In this document: in pieces, positions 1 through 11,359 of the stretch
Layout: each line of letters begins with the position of its first letter
Numbering within the stretch: position 1 is the first letter of the stretch
NCBI RefSeq assembly: GCF_023898315.1
Contig: NC_064616.1
Span: 291,861,205-291,925,204 of the forward strand
DNA length: 64,000 nt
Direction of reading: 5' to 3'
Source: Schistocerca nitens
Lineage: Eukaryota; Arthropoda; Insecta; Orthoptera; Acrididae
Program-made: the position numbers and the translations under genes
The notes under the pieces: model-generated
What the model was told of the DNA's origin: nothing
The model's input: only the letters and a program-made list of their open reading frames with translations
The model's database searches: none

Positions 1-574
1 TCACTTCTTTCAAACCAGTTCAATAAAAACATTATAAACACAATATGTATGCAAATCGGACCAAGTATTTATGAGGGATTCCCAGTGTCATTTAGATGCA
101 TTTAATTATCTGTATTTGAAAAAAAGCTATGAACATAGTCTGAATTTACACAGTACTTAATTTGAATCATTAGAAGTGTTATAAATTTTACATAGGGGTT
201 GTTGGGTGCCATGGGAATGTTGCTAGCACCTAGAATAAATGCAGCTGCATCTCCTGAAGGCAGTCCTTTGCTTTTTGCCCGTACCACTGGCATTCTCACT
301 GGCATTTGCATTGTTTATGCGTGTTGGCAATACTGATTCACCAGCTATTCAGTGCACTGATGTCATGTTGTTTGTAAATGTAGCAGAAATAAACCAAGAT
401 TATTTTAAGTGTCTGTTTATTGTTTATAAAGCTTAAGTATCACCACAAATATTCATATGAAACTGTGAACCCACACTTTGGACAACAAATGGCTGTAAGC
501 TAAGTATGTCTACAGGAGTTGTGCATTTGCGATTCTATATTACTAGTGAGGGCTCAGTTTAATGCCAGTTATAA
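1..574. other. unassigned sequence at the left edge
   Basis: I see no convincing gene here. The short open frames have no recognisable motif. On the minus strand this is the direction in which the Gypsy-A integrase would continue, but similarity to integrase stops near position 575. A remnant too decayed to read by eye is possible. Confidence 0.4.
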
Positions 575-1146
575 TAAACAGTTGATAGATCTCAAGTATA
601 TGTGCTTACAGGCTAATGTCTTCATGCTCGTCATTCCCCAATGCAAGGCATGAAGGGGCTGAAGGATGGCGGACTGCAGCAGGGGCATAATGATGACCCA
701 GCATTCAGAGTCATCAGTGGCCAATGTTAAGGCACTGTGGCACTGAGTCTGTGTTGCATCACAAAATTGTTAGAAAATTCCAGGTGTGCAGTTTTCAGGG
801 CCGCTCTGACTGTGCTACTGTCAAAACTTGGTACAGAACTAGGTTCCAGGCCAACATTATGATTGCCTCATAGGCTATCAATGGAAGTTTATCCAGAGTT
901 TGTTGTAGGTACTGACTGAGTTCAAAACAATACATTTCATGGTGACTGAAATCTGCATTGGGTCCCTAATAAAGGCAGGACAGGGTGTCTGGATTGGCAT
1001 ATTGGGTGGTCAAACAAAAATGAATTTTTTAGCTATAGCCGCTTAAAAACAACAGCCACCACTGCAGACAATGTGCTCTCTTTTCTGGGAGCTTACACTG
1101 ATGCCCAAAAATCAATATTAAAAGTTTGTAGTCAATTAGCATATTT
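575..1146 (-). pseudogene. Gypsy-A RNase H C-terminus and integrase N-terminus (relic)
   Basis: The minus-strand translation shows the segment that follows the RNase H TDHKPL box (here decayed to IDYKLL). A tract resembling the conserved LQRWALFLSGY region of Gypsy follows. Further along is LHALHWGMTSMKTLACKHIY, which matches the start of the integrase HHCC zinc finger (H-x3-H, then the usual YWPGI region decayed to YLRSI). Several in-frame stops occur. In the intact element this part would finish RNA-template removal and begin the integrase that inserts cDNA into host DNA. The Tigger-like element at 1147-2866 was inserted just upstream of it in reading direction. Confidence 0.75.
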
Positions 1147-2866
1147 TATGGACTATAAGGTGCACTTTTTTCTTCGAAAAATTGTCCAGTGTTTGATCTA
1201 AAATTCCTGCCTGTCTTAAAAATAGCCATATACTCGATGCCATGGGAAACCTATCTCTGTCTGGCAACATTGGATTCAACTGGCAGCAGCAGTGCACTGA
1301 TGTGATGAATATGAGTTGTGGGGATTCACAAGCTTGCTAACACTGTCTCCTTCCTGCCCCACCATCACAAGCCCAGAACACTGTCTAGCCTATGATGCAT
1401 CATTGCATTCTATGGTGCCAGTAAACTCGAACTGACAGTGATTTGTCGTATCGGTAACAGTACACTATTTTTTTTTTAGTAGCTAGTTTCGTAATGGAAA
1501 AAAATAGGATGTATTCATATGATGCGAGCTATAAATTGAAAGTAATAATGTATGCAGAAGAACATGGAAACAGAGCAGCTGAGCAGCATTTTGACTCTCC
1601 ACCAACAGAAAAAGCCATTCGCTATTTGTGGGCTAATAAAGAAGAACTGAAAAAAATGAGGAAGGCTAAATGTGCAAATAGAAGACTGAATGCAAAATGG
1701 CTGAAACTAGATGATAATGTATTGAAATGTATTCAAGGACACTGTCAAAACGGCATTGGAATTAATACAAAAGTGATTCAAATACATGCTCGTAAGCTAG
1801 TATGGCGGTGGAACTTAAAAGACTTTAAGGGTTGAGCTGGTTGGTGCTACAGGTTTATGAAGCCTCATGTGCTTAACGTGTGAACCAGAATCAGAATATC
1901 TCAGAAGATGCCACAAGAGTATGAAGAGAAAATATTATCCTTCCATTGCCTTATTATTCAACATCGAAAGAAAGCAAGTGTGGAACTAAGCCAAATAGTA
2001 AATATGGACGAAACTCCTATGACATTTGATGTGCCAAGTAACAGACCTGTTGCCATGAAAGATGCTAAAACTGTAACTATAAAAACAAGTGGACATGAAA
2101 AAACACACTACACTGTTCTCCTTTCATATTGTGCTGATGGTACTAATCTTAATCCAATGATTACTTTCAAGTGCAAAACAATGCTAAAATCTTCTGATAT
2201 ACTGCCAGGTTTTGTTGTTAATGTACGTGGCAAGGGCTGGATGGACAAAACTGGTATGAAATTATGGATTAACAGAGTGTGGGAGAGAGGGAAAGGTGCT
2301 TTATTGAGGAAGAGTTCTCTTTTTTGTGCTAGATTAGTTTAGGAATAATTTGAAAAATTCTGTGAAAGAGAAATTGAGGCTGGGAAATACAGAGCTTGCT
2401 GTTATCCCTGGAGGACTTACTTCACAACTGCAATCTCTTGGTCTTGATAAATAAACTATGGGAAGTGTATATGTGAGAGGAATGGAACAAATTGATGATG
2501 GACGAAACTCACCATGAATTCATGCTGAACAGAGCTATAAAACGACCCACAATCAAACAAGTGTGTCAGTGGATAAAATGGTCATGGTCTAGAGTGAGAG
2601 AAGACATTATTATTAAACCTTTCAAGAAGGGCAGAATAAGTAGTACTCTCAGTGGCAGTGAAGACCTTCGTATTTATGAAGAGGACAGTGATGATGATGA
2701 AGTACAAGAAGAAAGTCCAATTGACAATTTTCAGAGACTTAAAAGATCAGTTTGGTTTTGTAAACTAATAATTCTTTTTAGTCTTGTTTTGCAGTCTAAT
2801 CATAAAAATGCTAAACACATTATTTAAAAAACTGCTTAAAAATTAAGATGCATGTTATAGTCTGTA
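1147..2866 (+). mobile_element. Tigger/pogo-type DNA transposon (degenerate)
   Basis: The ends are imperfect inverted repeats: 'tggactataaggtgca' at the left and 'cagactataacatgca' when the right end is read in reverse complement. Both are flanked by TA, the target duplication of this superfamily. The interior encodes a Brinker-like DNA-binding domain, a DDE domain and an acidic C-terminus typical of pogo/POGK-like transposases. Removing it, with one TA, rejoins the RNase H region of Gypsy-A, so the insertion is younger than that element. Confidence 0.8.
1494..2827 (+). pseudogene. Tigger/pogo-like transposase (broken)
   Basis: This would have been the cut-and-paste transposase of the surrounding element, with a DDE/D catalytic fold. 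The ATG at 1494 opens a Brinker-type DNA-binding region (YSYDASYKLKVIMYAEEHGN). An in-frame TGA at 1833 and a second near 1878 interrupt it. The same frame then gives MPQEYEEKILSFH and the first catalytic motif VNMDETPMTFD. After about 2320 the frame shifts: the second catalytic motif (LD) is readable at 2329-2334 in another frame, followed by KEKLRLGNTELAVIPGGL. Where the third catalytic Asp is expected the codon reads Gly. The C-terminus (2492-2827) has the usual KPFKK...EDSDDDE acidic tail. At least two stops and two frameshifts make it inactive. Confidence 0.8.
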
Positions 2867-3007
2867 AAACACAGTAACAGGTGTTATTTGCTGCCAAATA
2901 AATTCGCATGAAACTTCATTACTTGGTAAAGTATTCTAAAGCCTCCTTCTCAACTAGGGAATAGTTGAGTTGCAGTGCAGTTAATGTTTAAGAGCTGCCT
3001 GACAATT
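2867..3007 (-). pseudogene. Gypsy-A RNase H middle segment (relic)
   Basis: A 141-base bridge between the Tigger-like and mariner insertions. On the minus strand it reads TLTALQLNYSLVEKEALEYF, followed after two stops by SFMRIYLAAN. This corresponds to the Gypsy RNase H tract around 'Q.YS..EKEALA' and 'KFH.YLYG'. It continues the frame left of 4303 and passes to 1146, which shows that both DNA transposons landed in one RNase H gene. Confidence 0.75.
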
Positions 3008-4302
3008 TACGAGGGTAATTTGAAAAGTTCTCGGAATCACCACGAGAGGTCAGTGCTAGCGCAACGAGTTGTTCATGTGATATTCATTGGACTGTTGCTT
3101 GTAAACACGTGCCACGTCAGTGCTCTTGGAAGAGAGCTATGGCGGTGACGTGGCTCTGTTGTTGTTCCCGATAGTGATTTGCAAAGACGGAAAAAATCGA
3201 GATTCGAGCAGTGATTAAGCACTTCGTAAAGAAAGGTGTGAAAGCAAAGGACATTTATACCGATTTCCAGAATACACTGGGGGACTCTGCTCCTTCATAT
3301 TCAGCCGTTGCCAAGTGGACAAATGAATTTAAATATATTCAGGAGAGCTTAGATTATGATCCGCACAGTGGTCGGCCAAGATGTGTCACTACTCCAGAAA
3401 TCATTGCAAAAGTGCACAAAATGGTCATGGAGGAATGCCGATTGAAGGTGCATGAAGTTACTCACACTTCCCAGATGTCATCTGAAAGGGTATATCACAT
3501 TTTAACTGAAGAATTAGAAATGAAAAAATTATCTGCAAGATGGGTACTGCGACTCTTGACGCTGGACCAGAAACACGTGAGAATGGACATATCGGAACAA
3601 TGTTTGGCCTGTTTTAGGAAAAATTAACAAGATTTTTTGCACCAGTTTGTGACCACAGATGAAATGTAGGTGCATTACTGTACCCCAGAGACAAAACAAG
3701 AGTCAAAGCACTGGAAACATGATAATTTGCTGCCATCAAAGAAAACAAAGACAATTCCTTCAGCGGGAAAGGTAATGGCATCAGTGTTGTGAGATGTGAA
3801 GGGGGTTCTGTTTGTAGATTATCTTCCCACTGGGCAAACAATTACTGGAGAATACTGTGCTAACCTCCTGGACAAATTGCAACAAAAGATACATGAAAAA
3901 AGGCCAGGTTTAGCATGGAAGAAAGTCATCTTCCATCGAGACATTGCACGCCCGCACACATGTGCCGTCGCCATGGCAAAATTACACCAACTAAGGTACG
4001 AATTGCTGCCACACTCACCTTATTCACCTGATATGGCTCCATCAGACTTCCATCTCTTCCCAAAACTGAAAATTTTTCTTGGTGGACAAAGATTCACTTC
4101 AAACGAAGTATTGATATCTGGAGTTGACAACTATTTTGCAGGCCTGGAGGAAACTCATTTTGAAGATGGGATCAAGCCACTGGAACATCATTGGACCAAG
4201 TGCATTAATCTATAAAGAGCCTACATTGAAAAATTTCAGTGATGAAGTACTTTTTTTTTTTTTTTCTATTCCGTTCCGAGAGCTTTTCAAATCATCCTCG
4301 TA
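3008..4302 (+). mobile_element. mariner-A, full-length mariner-like element
   Basis: The element begins 'acgagggtaatttgaaaagt' and ends with its imperfect inverted complement, flanked by TA at 3008-3009 and 4301-4302. Its length of about 1.29 kb is the family norm. A single transposase frame fills the interior. It is inserted in the RNase H region of Gypsy-A. A T-run at about 4252-4265 precedes the right terminal repeat. Confidence 0.9.
3187..4215 (+). pseudogene. mariner-A transposase, one frame with three stops
   Basis: The frame is 343 codons long, the usual mariner length, without a frameshift. The start appears mutated: the expected ATG is ACG at 3187 (then E-K-I-E-I-R). An N-terminal helix-turn-helix region and a GRP-like hinge (SGRPR) are visible. 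The first catalytic motif reads TTDE-M. The second is HRDIARPH and the third SPDMAPSDFHLF, with 34 residues between the second and third Asp, so DD34D. In-frame stops lie at 3625 (TAA), 3667 (TAG, at a normally conserved Trp) and 3790 (TGA). All three catalytic Asp codons survive, so this copy died by point mutation alone. Confidence 0.9.
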
Positions 4303-5310
4303 GGTGACAAAACTGTCACAATCCCATACTGAGATGCATCCAGCATAAATGTCAACTGCAGGCCTGTGTATATGGCATCAAGTATTGTGCTGTTTTGAGG
4401 CAGTCTTTGAGGCATTGAAAAGCTTATTGGCAGGAAGCTGACCACATAAAGTTGACTACCTTTTTCTGCAGTTGATTGAGCAGGTACATGATCTTCACTT
4501 CTTGGGGAACAAACTTTGCATAGTAAGTGATCTTGCTCAGAATGGACTGTAATTGTTTGAGGTTAGTGGTGACATTATTATTATTATTATTATTGTATCA
4601 GTGTGGTTATGTGTCGGCGTAATACATTGCTACTAAGAATGGCCCCAGGTATTTAACAGTGGGTATGAAAAAACTGTGCATGCCTAATTGACAGCCTTAA
4701 CCATTTTCTGAGAGGCACTTGAAAAGAGATTCAATTCTGGTGTTCCACAAGCCTTGCTCCTGTTATAATGGTATCGTCTAAATAGTTCATGCAGTATGAA
4801 ACACCCTCAATCAATTTTTGCAAGTATTTCTGGGATTGAAGGGGGGGGGGGGGGGGGAGGGGGGCATTGGTAACCCCAAAGAGTAAATGAGTTTACTTGT
4901 AAAAGCTGATTTGTGTATTTAAAACCAGCAATTGTTTTGATTAACTATCTAATGGAAGCTTTAGATGAACATCTTTTAAACAGATTTTTGAAAAATATTG
5001 GCCTCCAGCTAGTTTCATTTAACAAATCATCTGGGCACAGCATAGAATAGAGATCAATGTTGGGCTGAGTACTGATAGCTGCCTTAAAATTGCCACAATT
5101 GGATCAAGACCTTTTATGTGTTTTAATGATAATCATAGGTGTCACCCAGTCTCCAACTAGTTTCACTAACAAATCTTCTGGAAACTGCATAGAATAGAGA
5201 TTAATGTTGGGCTGAGTATTGATAGTTGCCTTAATATTGACACAAATGGATCAAGACCTTTTATATGTTTTAATGATAATCCTAGATGTCACCCAGTGAC
5301 TAGTTGAGAC
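4303..5310 (-). pseudogene. Gypsy-A reverse transcriptase and start of RNase H
   Basis: On the minus strand the order is: WVTPMIIIK...CGNFKAAI (RT template-grip region), a degenerate KLDL/QLPL region, a G-run at 4841-4857 on the plus strand that replaces part of the fingers, then the catalytic box YLDD within NYLDDTIITGA (codons at 4773-4784). A connection domain resembling LRLSINK...FF.PTVKYLG follows, then a LKQLQSILSKITYYAKF block, and finally the RNase H start (decayed ATDASQYG) next to the mariner. It would copy element RNA into DNA. In-frame stops and the homopolymer tract disable it. Confidence 0.85.
5002..5295 (-). repeat. 147-bp in-frame tandem duplication inside the Gypsy-A RT gene
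   Basis: Two diverged direct copies (5149-5295 and 5002-5148) each begin with W-V-T on the minus strand. Each runs through the KTxKRS, NxKAxI, QPNI and LYSM landmarks of the RT fingers. The period is exactly 49 codons, so the frame is kept. The same stop codon sits after KRS in both copies, so that nonsense change predates the duplication. Confidence 0.85.
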
Positions 5311-6599
5311 TAGTGAAATGATGCATAGTTCCTAAAGCCATGTAAACTTGACCTGAACAGCATCTCTAACGTCAAATGATAGTGAGTGAGCTCTACAAAA
5401 TGTAGGTACCATTGATGATTTCATAGAGATATGGCCAGTAAAATTATTTGCACAATCTAGCCATGGTTCAAATATTATTTTTATGTACTGAAAAGAAAAT
5501 TGAGGTCAGAAAATGGCACTACTTTGGATGCTAAATTTGTGTGGTCTACTATTTTGAAACCAAATGACATAAATGCATCTAAGCCAAAAATATATACAGC
5601 ATTAGGTGACTTCACTACAAAGAAAGTTAATACATGCTCAAAGTTTTTGTACTTAGATGTAAATGGCAATTCTACGGGGAGAGGAATTGTCTTTTAGCAG
5701 TGTGACATGACCCATCACTGAGCCCTTTGCAGTGAAGGTGAGTTGAGCTGCTGATACACATGTCTTCTTTGTTTAATGACATGGCAGACATATTAAGAGA
5801 AAACATCAACTTCTGTAGTGTTGATGGGACTGCCTGGTCAGCTGCTTTGACTGCATGGTGTGCTTTTCTCTCTTCAGCAGGAGACCAGTGAGCATCTGGT
5901 TGACACACAGCTACCTGAATTTGCCACATGTCAAACACTGACACCTATGCTGGTACTATGGACTTGAAGTTTCATGAATTTTGGTACCTAACTGTAGCAA
6001 CAGCACCAGGAACAGCAAACTGCTGCAGTCTGGATATGAGTGGAACTTTGTTTGCATGCATGGTGAATGCTTTGTGAAGTGAGGAAGGCATTTTTGACTC
6101 ACTCATTTAGTATTAAGAATAGCTTTACATAGCACTGAGGGGCGATCAAGAAGATTGTTGTACTTAATACTCTCATGTGACAGCAGCAACCTGTAGGACC
6201 ATGAGCTTGGGTGAGACTTAAGGACATAGAAAGAAGATGGTTAATCAAGATCATCAGCTGGCTGTTGCTTGCAACAGCAACTACTTTTGACCCTTGAATT
6301 TTGTTACCCTGCAAGTTGGCACCCCAGACTTTCCGTGTTGTTTGTGACACTGATGAAATTGGATCCTATCTGCAACAAAATGCATCTGATGACTGAAGCA
6401 TTCAGTTAATAGAGCACACAGTTCACCAAAAGATAAATCAGTAGGGTTTGAGAGGGGTGAATTGCTATAATGGAAGAGTAATACTCTGTGTTGCTTATTG
6501 GAGATGCTATAAGCAAGACAATACATTTCAAAATGTTGGAGGTGTACCTCCTAGCTGTCTGAAGCCTCATCAAAGCAGGCAAACAGCAGTAGTAGTGTA
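5311..6599 (-). pseudogene. Gypsy-A protease-RT spacer and gag core (relic)
   Basis: Between 5481 and 5669 the minus strand encodes FGLDAF followed by ...VVPFSDLNFLF, the conserved tract just after the Gypsy protease. The matching tract in Gypsy-B is FGYDAFQLFG. From 6526 down to about 6290 the frame reads FGELCALLTECF, then HFVADRIQFHQCHK, which aligns with the capsid region of Gypsy-B gag (MCDLLSNYY...VVATRVAFYQCRK). Further upstream, next to the hAT insertion, a FDEAS-like tract and a HFEMYCLA-like tract fit the gag N-terminal half. A protease active site could not be read between them. This was the capsid and protease portion, and it is now littered with stops. Confidence 0.7.
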
Positions 6600-6607
6600 G
6601 TTGCGAC

Positions 6608-8629
6608 CAGCCCTGGATCTACAATATTCCTGAACCGAGGCAAAAACTTAATAGTGGTGTCCCCCTTCCCTCCCTTGGGCATTTGAGGTGGTATGTCAAG
6701 AATTTTTTAAAAAAAATTGATTTTTCATAAATATTTTCATTTTGTAGTGCACATCTTTCTGAAGAATTTGATATATAAAATATATATGTATGAGGAAATG
6801 TAAGACATGTTATTTAGTCTTAAGTATGCCAAAGTGTGGTGCCACTCCTCTTCACATGAGATCCTCCTATCACACATCACTGTATTTTGCTCTGTGGAAT
6901 TGAAATATGTATATGTTGCAATGGTAGCCATCAAACCTATATTCAGGACAGTGGAAATTAAAATGTCCTCTGGTGCCTCTCCTGCTCCCAGTCAGCCAGT
7001 TTGCCATCCTACCCCTCTAAAAAAACTCACAATTAATACTGTATGGGATTATTTGTAAATGGGAGAATAAAAACTCTTTGGAAAATTTGTGCTCTTTGTT
7101 GCCTATTAGCTAATAACTTCCTCTTTTGTGTGACATAAAACTAAATACATAAAACATAAAAGCAGTAAAGACAAAAGACATGCAAGACAGTACACATTTC
7201 TCCAACCCTTAGGTCACAGCATTTTTTTCTCTATAAACTTGCTGAAGCTTTACCCAGTGTGCTTTCCTTTCTGTGAAAGACTCTATTACCTCATTAAAGT
7301 TTGCCAAATATTTCGCTATATGAAAAATCAAAATGTTGTCTAATACTGAAAAGGCTGTTAATAAGGATAGTACTCAAGACTGATATGGTTTCTTGATTTG
7401 ATTATGCCTATCTTGTCACTATCTGCTAGATAAAACAAAATAGGCCATTCCAATGTGGATGCAATTGTAATGCACGCCATTTACATAAATAATACAACAA
7501 AATCTAATTCATGAAGTACAAATATCAGAAGCCTATAAGGCTTACCACAAGCAAAAAGTTTTATGTAAGGGAATACTTTCATATTTAATTCATATGCTCC
7601 AGTTTCTCAAGCATCAGATTGAAAAGCAGTAGTAGTATGAAATTTTTATACAAACTTGGAATCATCAAATAATCTGTGTGATGTCCCCATTTATTCGCCT
7701 TCCTCATTCTAACAAACAATCTTGTCATCACTAATTCTTTAACTATCCCTACCATTGTCAAATTCAGGAGGACAACAGTTCAAACCTGCTTCTAACCATC
7801 ATAATTTAGGTTTTCTGTCATTTCCCTAACTCACTTCAGGCAAATGTTGGGATAGTTCCTTTGAGAGGGCAAGGCTGACTTCCTTCCCCATCCTTCCCTA
7901 ATCTGATGGGACCAATGACCTTGCTGTTTGATCCCCTGCCCCAAATCAACCAACCAACCAAAACTTATTCTCCAGTTAACTTCACTAACCCTACCAGAAC
8001 TCACGGGTTCTGTTATCCCGCATTTATTCTCCAGTTAGACGTTATTGCATGTTGATACAATGCATTTTCTGCGCTATTCCAAGAACAGAAGTTAAGCGGC
8101 TGCTGACCGGGGACTGTACAACTGACCCTTAGTAGTTTAGCATCATGGAAAAAATTTTCTGTCAAAATTTCATTTCCTTGAATACACTGAGAAGATATTA
8201 TGTATTCTTTCTTACCTGTTATTCCTATTAGTCATTTGTTCCCACTCTGGTAGTCTGGATCTATGGATTTCAGTAGTAATTATATCAATGCTTATCATTG
8301 GCACACCCAATCAACCACATAAAAAACAGTGGTTTGCATTCACCTGTTTGGGTTTATTCGGCTTAGCTCCTATAGCCAAGTCCCCTTTTGTCTGCAGGAT
8401 CAACTTATGATTCATTCAGAAATCATCTCATAATGTGTTCAAAATTGTTCAAAAACCAACAAGGATGCATTTCAAAATCATATGAACAGTCGATAGACCA
8501 ACATACACTGGATGCTAGGCACTTTGTGAAACAAGGCTTTTTCTTCAAGAATATGAATTTGGTGCCCCCTGAAATTGCCACCTGGGGCAGATACCCTGGT
8601 TTGCGCCCTCCTCCCTAGATCTGGGCCTG
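6608..8629. mobile_element. hAT-type element with perfect 8-bp target duplication
   Basis: The ends are short inverted repeats starting with CAG: 'cagccctggatcta' on the left and 'caggcccagatcta' read inward from the right. The identical octamer gttgcgac lies immediately outside both ends (6600-6607 and 8630-8637). An 8-bp duplication and CAG-type termini indicate the hAT superfamily. No transposase is recognisable over 2.0 kb, so it is non-autonomous or eroded. It interrupts the gag gene of Gypsy-A and itself carries a SINE. Apart from that SINE, 6640-8560 holds nothing I can identify. Confidence 0.8.
7755..7963 (+). repeat. tRNA-derived SINE, 5'-truncated
   Basis: The segment begins within a box-B-like stretch (acagttcaaacc) and continues with the body seen at 26455-26697 in the opposite orientation: a 'gggaaggatggggaaggaag' block when read on the minus strand, a Gly/Ser-like 'ttggggcaggggatcaaac' block, and a CCAA-rich end. 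Box A is missing. It lies inside the hAT-type element. Confidence 0.65.
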
Positions 8630-8637
8630 GTTGCGAC

Positions 8638-8830
8638 CTTCAACTCATGTTTTTGCTGCTGTTGAGATAAGAGCTGCACGCATGATAGCAGCTTGCTGTT
8701 TGTGTTGCAGTTTTTGTTGTTCCAGGTGCCGTTGCTGTTACTACAGTGACAGCTGTAGCTGCCAAAATTCAAGAAGCTTTGTTTCCATAGTACCAGCACT
8801 GGACTGTGAATGTGTTACAAACTACTTGAT
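8638..8830 (-). pseudogene. Gypsy-A gag N-terminus (relic)
   Basis: On the minus strand this flank of the hAT insertion encodes a Gln-rich coil (QQKLQHKQQ, then QQQQK in a neighbouring frame), which is typical of the start of Gypsy gag. It is continuous with the gag core at 6599 once the hAT-type element and one copy of the 8-bp duplication are removed. The start codon is not identifiable. Confidence 0.5.
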
Positions 8831-9486
8831 AGGATACTGCCTTGTCACAATTTCCTATGCACTCCTGATATGAAAGCATGCCATAAACAGAGCATGAATC
8901 CCTGTAAGCTGCAAACTGAATATACACCAACAGTGAAAATCAGATAGTGCAGAAAAGCGAGGTCATTGTATGCCTCATGATTTGACAGTATATTGAGCAT
9001 GTCAAATAGCATGGAATGGCTTGTAATAGTGCAAGAAGCCCCTGTGATACACCTGTTCCACCTGTTGTGACTAGAGGTGGCAGCTGTCATAGTAGCAAGG
9101 GGCAACATCTCCGAGTCCCTATCGATACCTGCTGCAGGCAGAGATATTAAAGGCTGTCTGCTGAGGGGCTCCATATTCAACAATTTGCACTAAACAATGC
9201 ACATAAAAGCACTTTCACCTGCAGCATCATTGTATTTTGTTATTAGATCTGCCACAGACTGACACCTATCCTGCTCTAAAGGGTGGATGATCCCCCAACA
9301 CAACATATCGGAACTCATGAGTGAGTGTAAAAGTTGTACAAGGTCCACTCAACCTGTGGCAGTGTAGAGCTTGGTGGCTGGACTTAACATTGTAGAACAA
9401 AGAAATGTGCACATTAAGCTCATTTCTTATCTATCATGCTGGCTATATTAGTACAAGAAACAATCATAAAGTTTTAAATACCACCT
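8831..9486. other. unassigned; possible Gypsy-A LTR
   Basis: No coding similarity was found. A minus-strand tract starting 'tgttgtgttgggggatcatc' near 9300 resembles the beginning of an LTR. It lies at the right distance from the gag relic, but no second copy was found in the window, so this stays a guess. Confidence 0.3.
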
Positions 9487-11050
9487 GAAATGTTAAGGAA
9501 AACAGATTATGCAAGGAAAGTGGAAGAGTTTTTCCAGTCAGTAGAGCTACAAAAACTACATACAGATCCAACAGCTAAACAAAATGATCAGGCTGAGCAG
9601 TTAGTAAACACGAGTGCCAACACTTTTTCCTGAATATGTTGTAAGAGTATTCTTCAAATGAATCCTAGGGCTCCACAGCTGTATAACTTACCCAAACATC
9701 ACAAACCAGAAGTACCAATCCGACCAGATATATCTGCAATACTAGCACAATATTATCAGTATGATCTTGAGAAAAAACTTAACTTCACAGGAAAATATAG
9801 CATTAATAACAGTTTAGGTTCAGTAAACAAGTTAGAAGATGTTAAGATTTAAACAAATGCAAAATTAGTCTCTCTTGTTGTACACAGTTTGTTCTCTAGA
9901 CTTCCTGTGAAAGACTGTGCATGTCTTGTGTTACAGTCATTGTATTTACACAATATTAATCCAGAATAGCAGCTGAGCATAATTAGTACAATGGAATGTT
10001 ATTTGAATAAAAATTATTTCTGCTTTCAAGGGAGCAGTAATAAGCAAGTAGTTGGACTGGGAAGGGGCTCGCTCTTTTGAATGCCCTTTCTAGCAAAAAT
10101 GTTCATGAACAAGTGGGAAGCTGACTTTTTAAGAGTGAACCACTGGCAAAACATATTACATATTGGTACAGATGTGTCGGCAGTATTCCCTGTAAGCAGA
10201 AAGGTTCTACTAGACAACCCGAGAAGTTCTTGGAAAAATTAATCAGTGGCATATTAACATAAAGGTCAGTATGGAGTTAGGGTTTCCATCATTGATTTCC
10301 TAGACATCAGCTTATAGATAGGAAATAGCAACCATAAATTCAAAATTTGGTGAAAAGACTCCTTTACTGATACATTCCCTAGCTTCTGTTCAACATTCTC
10401 CAGCCTACAAACATTCAGCATTGCATCATATGATTCGCTGTCTCTTTTCCATCCCCATTTACAAAGGAGACTATGACCAGGAACTCAATGTAATAAAAAT
10501 AATAGCTACATATTATGAATTTGTTTTCAACATTATTATAAAAATTCTCAATAAAAAACTGAGTAAGCAAGCCAGATTCCTACTAGAACCAGCGAACAAT
10601 ATAGATACACCAAAAAGTAAATCGTGCAGTTTACCTTTTATAGGTAAAACTTCAAACAGGATAAGCAAACTTTTAAAGGCAAAGAGTTTTGCTTCGTTTT
10701 TTTATGTCCCACAGACATTAGGTAGATGATTCTTCAGTTCAGAAGATAAAAAACTTGCCATCATGAAAAGTGTGGTTTATAAGGTCATCTACCAAGACAG
10801 TGTCAGTCTTGCTGTATTGGATAGACTAGGAGGTCAATTTGTAGTAGACTCAAAGGACAACATAGAAACTGAATGTTAATTCATCCTTTGCCAGACATTG
10901 CTTAAATAAAACCCAAAACTATATAACCGATGTGAAAGTCCTACACATATAGGGAAAGAGAGCAAAGCTCACTCATAAATACAGTACTAGAAATTAAGAA
11001 ACAGATGCTTGTATCCCCACATTTTTTATTGAATTGCCAATCTCAGTTCC
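9487..11050 (+). pseudogene. Penelope-like element PLE-1: RT and GIY-YIG relic
   Basis: The plus strand preserves the order of a Penelope-type protein in broken frames. A tract DPTAKQNDQAEQLVN is followed by PQLYNLPKHHKPEVPIRP (the PKLYGLPKIHK motif), YSINNS, and KLVSLVVHSLF (RT motif A, with the Asp lost). Next is VGLGRGSLF...LAKMFMNKW (the GLAMGSPLSP region). Motif C is eroded to G-T-D-V-S-A-V-F where YVDD is expected. Later come FLDISL, HHMIRCLFSIP, SKLLKAKSFASFF and finally CCIG-TRRSICSRLK, a decayed GIY-YIG endonuclease, with the ITDVKVLHI tail. Intact elements reverse transcribe and insert through these two activities. Stops and frameshifts are numerous. Confidence 0.8.
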
Positions 11051-11317
11051 TTACTCACCCCTTTAAGACAAGGTTATAACCTATACATAGGAGCAGAACC
11101 TTGGTGCCTTCATCTATGAGAGATCACGACAAAAATTCCATTCCTGTGCATATCTCTATGGCAATTCGTTATGGTAAGTACCTAAGTAACTGTGTCAAAA
11201 TTGTCAAGAGAGATAACTTTTGTAGCTTAAGTCAAGAATCGACAGGTTAAGAAGCTGACACATTTATTTAAAAATGAATTTGAACAGTCACAACTGCAAG
11301 GAAGTTCATTTTTTGTG

Positions 11318-11358
11318 AGGTTACTGGTTTTGGTCTGTTTTGTACCATCTTCAGACCT
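11318..11358 (-). ncRNA. possible decayed hammerhead-ribozyme motif of a PLE terminal repeat
   Basis: Read on the minus strand, the layout is a CTGA-AGA core, a short stem that can pair (ggt with acc), then an AAAAC in the place of GAAAC, followed by cagtaacc. This is the layout of hammerhead cores known from Penelope-like terminal repeats. Both conserved blocks deviate from consensus, so it would be inactive. It lies about 270 bases beyond the PLE-1 coding relic, in the opposite orientation. Confidence 0.25.
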
Positions 11359-11359
11359 A

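Larger units (their letters stand above)
575..8830 (-). mobile_element. Gypsy-A: old Ty3/Gypsy LTR retrotransposon with three nested DNA transposons
   Basis: Read on the minus strand, from right to left, pieces of one Gypsy polyprotein appear in the expected order: a Gln-rich gag start (8638-8830), gag core (about 6100-6599), the protease-RT spacer (5481-5669), reverse transcriptase and RNase H (5310-4303, then 3007-2867), and the RNase H end with the integrase zinc-finger start (1146-575). The gaps are filled by a hAT-type element, a mariner and a Tigger-like element, each with its own terminal repeats. Many stops and shifts show it is long dead. No LTR could be confirmed. The right boundary is approximate, and an LTR could lie in 8831-9330. 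Confidence 0.8.
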
